Assembly: GCA_022567015.1 (NCBI GenBank)
Contig: JADFHR010000079.1
Location: forward strand, 1-12,437
DNA: 12,437 nt
Reading direction: 5' to 3'
Source: Pseudomonadota bacterium
Lineage (GTDB): Bacteria > Pseudomonadota > Alphaproteobacteria > Rhodospirillales > 2-02-FULL-58-16
This document shows, one piece after another, positions 4,997 through 11,415 of the stretch. A program made the translations under genes and the position numbers. The notes beneath the pieces were generated by a model. That model was not told the DNA's origin and searched no databases. It saw only the letters and a program-made list of their open reading frames with translations. Position 1 is the first letter of the stretch. The number at the start of each line of letters is the position of its first letter.

Positions 4997-6427
4997 CTAC
5001 CCCTTGATGCAGATCAGCGGCTCCAGCCGCGCCACCTTGCGGGCCAGGCCCGCGTCTTCGGTGGCGTCGACCACGGCGTCCACGTCCTTGTAGGCGCCCG
5101 GCGCCTCCTCGGCGACGCCCCTTTCGGAGCGGCTGCGCAAAACGATGCCGCGCCCGGCCAGGTCGTCGATGACCGTGCGCCCCCGCCACCGCTTGGCGGC
5201 CTGGTGGCGGCTCATGGCGCGCCCGGCGCCGTGACAGGCCGAGCCGAAGGCATGGGTCATGCTCTCGGCGGTGCCGCTGAGGATGTAGGACGCCGTCCCC
5301 ATGGTGCCGCCGATGAGCACCGGCTGGCCGGTTTCGCGCAGGCTTTCCGGGATGTCCGGGTGCCCGGGGCCGAAGGCGCGGGTGGCGCCCTTGCGGTGCA
5401 CGAACAGGCGCCGGCGGACGCCGTCGACCTCGTGGTCCTCCACCTTGCAGGTGTTGTGGGAGACGTCGTAGAGCAGGCTCAGGTGCGCCCCGGGCAGCAC
5501 CTCGGCGAAGACCTGGCGGGCCAGGTGGGTGACGATCTGGCGGTTGGCCAGGGCGCAGTTGATGGCGGCGCGCATGGCGCCCAGGTACGATTGCCCGGCC
5601 TCGGAGGTGATCGGGGCGCAGGCCAGCTCGCGCTCGGGCAGGCGGATGCCGGCGTCGGCCGCCGACACCGCCATCCGGCGCAGGTACTCGGTGCCGATCT
5701 GGTGGCCCAGGCCGCGCGAGCCGCAGTGGATGCTGATCACGGCGTCGCCGACCGCGAGGCCGAAGGCCGCCGCCCCGTCCTCGTCGTACAGCCGCGTGAC
5801 CCGCTGCACCTCCAGGTAGTGGTTGCCCGAGCCCAGGGTCCCCATCTCCTTCTTCTGGCGCTTCTTGGCGCGGTCCGAGACGCAGTCCGGCCGCGCGCCG
5901 GCCATGCACCCCCGCTCCTCGATGCGCGGCAGGTCGGCGGCTTCGCCCCAGCCCTTTTCCACGGCCCAGGCGGCGCCGCCGGCGAGCATGGCGTCCATCT
6001 CTTCGGGCGACAGGGCGATTTTCCCGGTGCTGCCGACGCCGGCCGGGATGGTCCGGAACAGCGCGTCGGCCAGTTCGGACTTGACCGCCTCTATGTCCTC
6101 GGCGGCGAGCCCCGTAAGCAGGGTGCGCACCCCGCACGAGATGTCGAAGCCGACGCCGCCGGCGGAGACGACGCCGCCCTCGTCGGCGTCGAACGCGGCG
6201 ACGCCGCCGATGGGAAATCCGTAGCCCCAGTGGGCGTCGGGCATGGCGAAGGATGCCTTGACGATGCCGGGCAGGGCGGCGACGTTGGCCGCCTGCTCGA
6301 ACACCTTGGCGTCCATGTCGCGGATCAGGGTCTCGTCGGCGAAGATGACCACCGGCACCCGCATGGCGCCGGTGGGCGGGATCTCCCACTGGAATTCGCT
6401 TGTGCGCGTCAGGCCGGAAATGTCCAT
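4997..6427 (-). CDS. rtcB: RNA-splicing ligase RtcB
   Basis: A GTP- and Mn-dependent RNA ligase that joins 2',3'-cyclic phosphate or 3'-phosphate ends to 5'-OH ends, repairing cleaved tRNA and rRNA. The product has 476 residues, full family length. Active-site residues are present at nearly the Pyrococcus positions: Asp95 and Cys98 in GFDISCGVR, Asn202, His203 and Glu206 in GSGNHYLEVQ, His234 in SIHCGSRG, His324 in DVSHNTCK, and His399 in HGAGRAMSR, the histidine that is guanylylated. The carboxyl end ICIKG is also typical. The start ATG has GAGG about eight bases upstream. Its activator archease is encoded 1.2 kb upstream on the same strand, with a TPR lipoprotein gene between. No RtcR regulator or RtcA cyclase gene is in the window. 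Confidence 0.98.
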   Translation of the reverse strand: MDISGLTRTSEFQWEIPPTGAMRVPVVIFADETLIRDMDAKVFEQAANVAALPGIVKASFAMPDAHWGYGFPIGGVAAFDADEGGVVSAGGVGFDISCGVRTLLTGLAAEDIEAVKSELADALFRTIPAGVGSTGKIALSPEEMDAMLAGGAAWAVEKGWGEAADLPRIEERGCMAGARPDCVSDRAKKRQKKEMGTLGSGNHYLEVQRVTRLYDEDGAAAFGLAVGDAVISIHCGSRGLGHQIGTEYLRRMAVSAADAGIRLPERELACAPITSEAGQSYLGAMRAAINCALANRQIVTHLARQVFAEVLPGAHLSLLYDVSHNTCKVEDHEVDGVRRRLFVHRKGATRAFGPGHPDIPESLRETGQPVLIGGTMGTASYILSGTAESMTHAFGSACHGAGRAMSRHQAAKRWRGRTVIDDLAGRGIVLRSRSERGVAEEAPGAYKDVDAVVDATEDAGLARKVARLEPLICIKG

Positions 6428-6637
6428 GGCGGCGGCCTCGACAGGAATGGCTCGGCGTCGGTCTCATTACCCCACAAGCGGGGCGGCCGATCAATCGGCG
6501 ATTGGGGCGTGTGTGAGAAGGCCGTCGTCGCTGTCAGGCCCGCGCGGATGCCTAGGAAAAAACAGGTCTACTTCTAAGTCCTAACCGGATGCCGCAACTG
6601 TTTGATTTCGATACGCGTTTTTACGGTGCACATGTGA

Positions 6638-7495
6638 TCACTTCGCCGGGTTCTCCTTGGCACGCTTAGCCCGGATCGCCTTGGCGCGGGCTTCCATCTT
6701 CGCGGCCTCAGCGCCGCGTCCAGTCTCCCGTAGCAGGCCGGCATAGTTCTCGAGGCTCATGGCCTCGTATAAAAGGTCGTCTCCCAGGCTCTTCTTCCAG
6801 ATCGCCAGCGCTCGTATGAGTAAAGGCTCGGCTTCGGCGTAGCGGCCTTGGGCCCGATAGACTAGCACCAGGTTGTGGAGGCTGTGAGCCGCGCGAGGAT
6901 TGTCGGGCCACGACCCTTTCTCCCGGATGGCCAGGGCGCGTTTATGGAGCGACTCGGCCTCGGCGTAGCGGCCTTGAACCCGGTAGAGTTCTCCCAGGTT
7001 ATTGAGGCTCAGAGCCACGCGGAGATCGTCGGGCTCCAGGGCCTTCTCCCGGATCGCCAGCGCTCGTTCGTATAAGGGCTTGGCCTCAGGGTACCGGCCC
7101 TGGTCGAAGTAGAGTCCCGCCAAGTCGCTGAGGTTCTCGCCCACGCTGAGGTGGTCGGGCCCGTGGGCCTTCTCCCAAATCGCCAGCGCCCGCTTGAAGA
7201 GCGGCTCGGCCTCGGCATAGCAGCCTTGGGCCCCGTAGAGTCCAGCCAAGCGGTTGATGTAGAAGGCAGTGGCTGGATGGTCAGAGCCAAACTTCTGTTC
7301 TCCATGCTTCACCAGTTCCTTGGCAAATTCCACGAGGTTTGAAGACTGGGCAGGGCAACCGCGGGGTACAAAGCCAGCCGAAGCAGCCCCGCGAGCAGGC
7401 GTCTCGTCCTGCTTGCTTTCAAGGCTTCCCTCACCGGCGCACCCGCCGAAGAGGAGCGCAAAAATCACGAAAAGAGTTTTCGCAACCGGTCGCAT
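6638..7495 (-). CDS. TPR-repeat lipoprotein
   Basis: A 285-residue predicted lipoprotein. Residues 1-19 are a lipoprotein signal with lipobox LFGGC (Cys19). A low-complexity linker follows to about residue 50, then tetratricopeptide repeats with a strict 42-residue period (about 77-118, 119-160, 161-202, 203-244, 245-285), with recurring QGRYAEAEPL and RALAIREK. These long repeats are the kinesin-light-chain-like TPR type and serve as protein-binding scaffolds; the partner is unknown. The ATG at 7493-7495 is chosen for GGAG eight bases upstream and for the lipoprotein signal; ATG 7507 adds four residues without a good ribosome binding site. The gene lies between archease and rtcB in the same direction, but gaps of about 160 and 210 bases leave co-transcription open. 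The repeats are visible in the DNA with a 126-base period. Confidence 0.9.
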   Translation of the reverse strand: MRPVAKTLFVIFALLFGGCAGEGSLESKQDETPARGAASAGFVPRGCPAQSSNLVEFAKELVKHGEQKFGSDHPATAFYINRLAGLYGAQGCYAEAEPLFKRALAIWEKAHGPDHLSVGENLSDLAGLYFDQGRYPEAKPLYERALAIREKALEPDDLRVALSLNNLGELYRVQGRYAEAESLHKRALAIREKGSWPDNPRAAHSLHNLVLVYRAQGRYAEAEPLLIRALAIWKKSLGDDLLYEAMSLENYAGLLRETGRGAEAAKMEARAKAIRAKRAKENPAK

Positions 7496-7588
7496 GGCCA
7501 GCTCCATGTCGGTTGCAAACGAAGATTTATCGTAGTGATAGAATACCACGCGCGCTTGGCAATACGAAGCGAAAAGGATTTTCCAACA

Positions 7589-7618
7589 GTGTACCCTAAC
7601 CTCTCAATTTCGGTACAC
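7589..7618. promoter_or_regulatory. Inverted repeat between archease and the TPR gene
   Basis: GTGTACC (7589-7595) and GGTACAC (7612-7618) are perfect seven-base inverted repeats around 16 bases. It lies 36 bases beyond the archease stop and about 95 bases before the TPR start. It could be an operator or a weak hairpin; there is no T-run. Confidence 0.25.
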
Positions 7619-7653
7619 GGCGGTTGGCACTCCGGCCGGTCCGCCCGGCCCCC

Positions 7654-8076
7654 TCACACATCGACCACGCACTGGGCGACCCAGGCGCCGTCTTCGGTCC
7701 GGTGCACTTTTAGTTCGGTGAACGTGGCCCCCTTCACCTCCACCGCCGGGGCGTGGCGGGCGGCGTCCACCGGTTCGCCGAGCGCCGTGGCGTTCAGCGT
7801 GGTGCCCTCGATGCGGACGCGGAAATCGCCGAACAGCATGCCCCGCGTCGCCATCTCGTAGACCAGCGCGTTGAGCCAGTCGACCAGCAGAACCTCGTCG
7901 TCGGGGGCCGAGCAGGCGACCTCCACGGCGTCGCGCGGGACGACGGCTCCGGGCTCGACGATGGCGGCGGTGAGCGCCCGGGCGGCCTCCTCGAACGCCG
8001 CTTCCCGGGTCGGGCCGACGCCGCGCACGCCGACGTCCGCGTCGTGGGGGAAGTGTTCCCAATGGCGGTCCGTCAT
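7654..8076 (-). CDS. Archease, RtcB-activating protein
   Basis: Archease speeds guanylylation of RtcB and allows multiple turnovers. The product has 140 residues, the usual size. Landmarks include HFPHDADVGVRG (metal-binding His/Asp near the start), AFEEAARAL, EVLLVDWLNALVYEM, MLFGDFRVRI, HAPAVEVKGATF and the closing AQCVVDV, whose terminal Asp belongs to the metal site. The ATG at 8074-8076 is preceded by GGGAGA at a good distance. It heads the minus-strand run archease, TPR lipoprotein, rtcB and hspQ, and diverges from the ThDP enzyme gene over a 135-base spacer that presumably holds both promoters. Family assignment is firm. Confidence 0.95.
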   Translation of the reverse strand: MTDRHWEHFPHDADVGVRGVGPTREAAFEEAARALTAAIVEPGAVVPRDAVEVACSAPDDEVLLVDWLNALVYEMATRGMLFGDFRVRIEGTTLNATALGEPVDAARHAPAVEVKGATFTELKVHRTEDGAWVAQCVVDV

Positions 8077-8211
8077 GGACCAATCTCCCGTTCCCGGACG
8101 GCGCCGCCACGATACCCCGTCGCCGCGCCGTTGTCCGCCAAGGTTAGCGGTTTCGCCGGAATCCCTTTTGTGCCACTTTCGCCGGCTGGACAAGGAGGCG
8201 AACCGTGGGCA

Positions 8212-9903
8212 ATGGGAGCCATGCCTGATCGCGCCGCGCCGCGCACCGGCGGACGGCTGATCGCCGATGCACTCAGGGTGCACGGCGTTGAGACCGTGTT
8301 CTGCGTGCCCGGCGAGAGCTATCTGGAGATCATGGACGGGCTCTATGATCTCTCCAACGAAATCGCGCTCATAAGCTGCCGCCACGAGCACGGCGCCGCC
8401 AACATGGCCGAGGCCTACGGCAAGCTCACCGGACGGCCGGGCGTGTGCATGGTCACCCGCGGCCCCGGCGCCTGCAACGCCAGCATCGGGGCGCACACCG
8501 CCTTTCAGGATTCGACGCCGATGGTGCTGCTCATCGGCCAGGTGCGGCGCGGCCATATGGGGCGCGAAGCCTTCCAGGAAGTGGAGTTCCGGCACATGTA
8601 CGCGCCGCTTGCCAAGTGGGTGACCCAGGTGGAGCGGGCCGAACAGTTGCCCGAGGCCATGGCCCGCGCCTTCCGCACCGCGGTTTCGGGGCGGCCCGGT
8701 CCGGTGGTCCTGGCGTTGCCCGAGGACATGCTCAGCGAGGCCGCCGACGTTGCCGACGGGGCCGCCTATCGGTGCGTGCGCGCCCATCCCGACCCCGCCG
8801 ACCTGGAGCGCCTGCGGGGCCTGCTGGCCGGGGCCGAGCGGCCGGTGATGATCGTCGGCGGCGGCGGCTGGACCGACGAGGCGCGGGACGGGATTCTTGC
8901 CTTCGCCGAGGCCCACGGCCTGCCCACCTGTTGTTCGTTCCGCCGCCACGACCTGTTCGACAATACCCACGCCTGCTTCGTCGGCGAGCTCGGCCTCGGC
9001 CCCAACCCGGCGCTGGTCAAGCGGGTCAAGGAGGCCGACGTGCTGCTCGTGGTAGGCGCGCGCCTGGGCGAAATGACGACCCAGGGCTACACCATCGTCG
9101 AGGCGCCAAGGCCCCGCCAAAGCCTGATCCACGTCCATGCCAGCGCCGAGGAACTGGGCCGCGTGTTCGAGCCCGCCCTGGCCATCCAGTCGGGCATGGC
9201 CGAATTCGTCGAGGCCGCCCGGGCGTTGACGGCGGTGGACGGGACCGGGTGGCGGGAGTGGGCGGCCGGGGCCCGGCGGGACTACGAGGACAACCGGAGG
9301 CCGCCGGCGTTCGACGGCGCGCTCGATCTGGGCCGGGTGATGACCGAGCTCAACGAAAGGCTTTCCCCGGACGCCATCGTCACCGTCGACGCCGGCAATT
9401 TCAGCGGCTGGGCCCAGCGCTACCTGGCCTTTGGCGGCGGCCGCAGGTTCCTGGGCCCGACCAGCGGCGCCATGGGCTATGGCGTTCCGGCGGCGGTGGC
9501 GGCGAAGATCGCGCGGCCCGGGCGCATGGTGGTGGCCTGCGTCGGCGACGGCGGCTTCGGCATGACCGGCCAGGAGCTGCTGACCGCCGTGTTGTACGGC
9601 GTCAACCCGGTGATCCTGGTCTTCAACAACGCCATGTACGGCACCATCCGCATGCACCAGGAACGCCATCACAAAAGGCGCGTGGTGGGCACGGACCTGG
9701 GCGAGCTTGACTTCTCGGGCCTGGCCCGCGCCTATGGCGCCCATGGCGAATCCGTGGACAAGACGGAGGACTTCGCGCCGGCCTTCGAGCGCGCCCTGGG
9801 GTCGGGCAAGGCGGCGGTGATCGAGCTCAAGGTGGACCCCGACCTGATCAACACGCGCACCACGCTCACCGCCATCCGCGGATCGGCGGGCGAGGGAGGC
9901 TGA
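8212..9903 (+). CDS. Acetolactate synthase-like ThDP-dependent enzyme
   Basis: A 563-residue enzyme of the acetolactate synthase / pyruvate oxidase family, which uses thiamine diphosphate to decarboxylate 2-oxo acids and transfer the product. The amino-terminal pyrimidine domain has VFCVPGESYLEIMDGL and CRHEHGAANMAEAYG, with activating Glu59, and CMVTRGPGACNA; the central domain has VMIVGGGGW; the carboxyl PP domain has VGDGGFGMTGQE (444-455) and FNNAMYGTI (Asn472, Asn473), the Mg-ThDP motif. All key residues are intact. No ilvN/ilvH regulatory subunit gene is adjacent, so a branched-chain role is unproven. I chose ATG 8212 because AAGGAGG (8192-8198) lies 13 bases upstream; ATG 8221 is an alternative. 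Its TGA directly abuts the ATG of the next gene, indicating one transcript. Confidence 0.92.
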   Translation: MGAMPDRAAPRTGGRLIADALRVHGVETVFCVPGESYLEIMDGLYDLSNEIALISCRHEHGAANMAEAYGKLTGRPGVCMVTRGPGACNASIGAHTAFQDSTPMVLLIGQVRRGHMGREAFQEVEFRHMYAPLAKWVTQVERAEQLPEAMARAFRTAVSGRPGPVVLALPEDMLSEAADVADGAAYRCVRAHPDPADLERLRGLLAGAERPVMIVGGGGWTDEARDGILAFAEAHGLPTCCSFRRHDLFDNTHACFVGELGLGPNPALVKRVKEADVLLVVGARLGEMTTQGYTIVEAPRPRQSLIHVHASAEELGRVFEPALAIQSGMAEFVEAARALTAVDGTGWREWAAGARRDYEDNRRPPAFDGALDLGRVMTELNERLSPDAIVTVDAGNFSGWAQRYLAFGGGRRFLGPTSGAMGYGVPAAVAAKIARPGRMVVACVGDGGFGMTGQELLTAVLYGVNPVILVFNNAMYGTIRMHQERHHKRRVVGTDLGELDFSGLARAYGAHGESVDKTEDFAPAFERALGSGKAAVIELKVDPDLINTRTTLTAIRGSAGEGG

Positions 9904-10743
9904 ATGTCCGTTGTCTGGGCACTTGTCGACGATCGCGCCGGCCACAGGAGCCAATGCCTGGGCGTGGCCGAGGCCTTGGGCGCCGGATTCGATGTCAAGC
10001 GGCTGGATTACAGGGTGCGGGCGGAATTGCCCAACGTTCTCCTGGGCGCCACGTTCGGCGGCCTGACCAGCGCCAGCCGCGGGGACTTAGGCCCCCCCTG
10101 GCCCGATTTGGTGATCGCCCCGGGCCGGCGCACCGGTCCCGTGGGGCGCATGACCTACGTCGCCGGCGTAGCATCTCCCAACCCTCATGCGGGCATCTCC
10201 CGATGGGCCCATGAGCCGGGCGTCGTGACCGTGACCATCGGCGAGATGGATCTAGGCGCTTCACGCCCGGCGCTGCGAATCGTCCAGCACCTGCGATGGG
10301 CAGCCGAGCAGGGAGACCGGATGGACGCCGAGATTCACCGCACGTTGCTGGGCCTGTGGCGCTGCCGTCGAGTCGTCGTCGGCGCGCCGGAGAACGGCCC
10401 CACGCCGGCTCATCCGCCGGTGATGCCTAACCCACCGCCGGGCGTCGTGGTGACTCCCATGGGCCGGGCCGCCCGATCGCGCATGGGCATCGGCCTGCTG
10501 GAAACCATCGCCGCCCGGCGGGTCAAGGCCTACGTCGACGACGGCTCCCCCGAATCCAGGGAGTTCTGGGCGCAGATCGTCAAGGCCCAGTCGCGCGTGA
10601 GCCGCGACGGCACGCTGGACTTCGACGTCGACGCGAGTCCGGGAGGCGATGGCCTCCTTCTGAGCCTCGCTCTGGCGGTCGAAGCCGCGCACGAGCTGTT
10701 TCAACCGACGCAAGGCAGACTGCACGAATCGATTCCTGCGTAA
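9904..10743 (+). CDS. In-frame chimera: ELM1-like N-terminus joined to a terminase nuclease-like domain
   Basis: The open frame of 279 residues has two unlike parts. Residues 1-82 match the start of the ELM1-like (DUF1022) family: VWALVDDRAGHRSQCLGVAEALG, FDVKRLDY, LPNVLLGATFGGL, PPWPDLVIAPGRRTGPVGR; that family normally continues for over 200 more residues. From about residue 83 the sequence instead resembles the RNase H-like nuclease domain of phage terminase large subunits: YVAGV, VVTVTIGEMD, LRIVQHL, LWRCRRVVV, KAYVDDGSPESREFWAQI, LLLSLALAVEAA. Where that family has acids, I read GVA (for GVD), VVVGAP (for VVVDAT) and GGDG (for HDD), so nuclease activity is probably lost. The start abuts the stop of the ThDP gene. 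Likely a recombination remnant; an assembly join or a new domesticated protein are alternatives. Function unknown. Confidence 0.65.
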   Translation: MSVVWALVDDRAGHRSQCLGVAEALGAGFDVKRLDYRVRAELPNVLLGATFGGLTSASRGDLGPPWPDLVIAPGRRTGPVGRMTYVAGVASPNPHAGISRWAHEPGVVTVTIGEMDLGASRPALRIVQHLRWAAEQGDRMDAEIHRTLLGLWRCRRVVVGAPENGPTPAHPPVMPNPPPGVVVTPMGRAARSRMGIGLLETIAARRVKAYVDDGSPESREFWAQIVKAQSRVSRDGTLDFDVDASPGGDGLLLSLALAVEAAHELFQPTQGRLHESIPA

Positions 10744-10810
10744 TCGAGAGCCACCGATGGCCGACGGCCCCGACCCGCTTGCAACGTAGAGACCTTGAGG
10801 GAGGACTGCA

Positions 10811-11107
10811 ATGCGAAGGAATGAGCCACTGATCGACCGCCTGCCGGAATTCACCGCCTTCGGAGACCATGGGTGCGACCTGCACCCCTCCTGCCTGAGC
10901 TGTCCTCTGCCGCGATGCCGCTACGACGACCCGGGATGGATCCAGCGGGAGGAGCGTGACCAGCGTGACACCGAGATCTTGCGGGCGCGCATCGCGGAAT
11001 CGCTGCCCGTTGCCCATCTCGCCGCCCGCTTCGGCGTCAGCACCCGCACCGTCCATCGCGTCATCAAGCGAGGCGAGGTCGACACGCGCGTCCTGGCGGC
11101 CTCCTGA
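10811..11107 (+). CDS. Small Cys4 / helix-turn-helix protein
   Basis: A 98-residue protein. Four cysteines (22, 28, 31, 36) in GCDLHPSCLSCPLPRCRYDD look like a metal-binding knuckle, followed by an acidic/basic helix (43-60) and a helix-turn-helix, VAHLAARFGVSTRTVHRVIKR (67-87), of the kind that recognises DNA. GGGAGGA lies a few bases upstream of the ATG, a strong ribosome binding site. It follows the terminase-like fragment by 67 bases. From memory, small proteins with a CPLPxCRYD segment and an HTH occur beside terminase-like genes in phage-derived loci, so I infer that the two came together. It is probably a DNA-binding protein; its targets are unknown. Confidence 0.75.
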   Translation: MRRNEPLIDRLPEFTAFGDHGCDLHPSCLSCPLPRCRYDDPGWIQREERDQRDTEILRARIAESLPVAHLAARFGVSTRTVHRVIKRGEVDTRVLAAS

Positions 11108-11131
11108 CCCTCCCAATTGGCCCGTGGCCCA

Positions 11132-11355
11132 GCGGCTGAGCCGCATCGGCTTTCCCGTCCCCTTGTCGCTGGTAGCTGCGTGGCTTCGACGCTCCTCGCC
11201 TTCATCGCGGAGCCGCCACGGGCTACGCTCCCGTCTTCATTGAGACGGCGGTAGCTGATAGGCTCAGCCACCTGATGCGGGTCAGCCACCGGCTCAGCCG
11301 CCGACGTGGGCCGGGAATCTGGATGTGCCTCAGCCGCCTGATGCGGCTCAGCCGC
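11132..11355. repeat. 16-base inverted repeat spanning the spacer
   Basis: GCGGCTGAGCCGCATC at 11132-11147 is the exact reverse complement of 11340-11355. Each arm also contains the near-palindrome GCGGCTNAGCCGC, so the arms can fold alone or with each other over 224 bases. They could be the ends of a small element or scattered copies of one palindromic unit. Confidence 0.6.
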
Positions 11356-11368
11356 CGGCTCAACCACT
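11264..11368 (+). repeat. Duplicated block of TCAGCC(A/G)CC units, 66-base period
   Basis: Block A (11264-11302) and block B (11330-11368) share the same layout: TCAGCC(A/G)CC + TGATGCGG, 18 bases later a second unit, 12 bases later a third. Block B's third unit has decayed to TCAACCAC. Six units in all, each centred on a palindromic GGCTCAGCC core. This suggests duplication of a short palindromic sequence rather than coding DNA. Confidence 0.65.
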
Positions 11369-11384
11369 GACCGAAGGGGTGCGC

Positions 11385-11403
11385 TATACTGAGGGCCCGG
11401 AGG
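11385..11403 (+). promoter_or_regulatory. Possible pyrD -10 box and ribosome binding site
   Basis: TATACT (11385-11390) fits a -10 element at 5 of 6, but no convincing -35 is found 16-18 bases upstream. GGAGG (11399-11403) is the ribosome binding site, 12 bases before the pyrD ATG and only 4 before an out-of-frame ATG at 11408. GGTC and GACC (11402-11413) could form a small hairpin hiding part of the site. Confidence 0.35.
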
Positions 11404-11415
11404 TCGCATGACCCG

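Larger units (their letters stand above)
11108..11415. other. Non-coding spacer with repeats before pyrD
   Basis: About 300 bases without a credible gene. A minus-strand frame crossing it runs into pyrD and the HTH gene and has repeat-derived composition, so it is not taken as a gene. It contains palindromic GGCTNAGCC units, a 66-base duplication (11264-11368), a 16-base inverted repeat (11132-11147 with 11340-11355), a possible -10 box and the pyrD ribosome binding site. Confidence 0.55.

Noticed and set aside
4878..6577. Long open frames over rtcB on both strands
   Set aside because: They overlap the well-supported RtcB frame, and their translations are Gly/Arg/Ala-rich with no family features, as expected of shadow frames in GC-rich DNA.
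6428..6637. RNA gene or regulator between the TPR gene and rtcB
   Set aside because: Small palindromes (GTGCAC, GTGATCAC) and a short A-run are present, but no tRNA-like fold, terminator or convincing promoter could be made out.
7654..9954. One minus-strand frame running from archease across the whole ThDP gene
   Set aside because: Only the last 140 codons are archease, with its own ribosome binding site; the rest is antisense to a clear ThDP enzyme.
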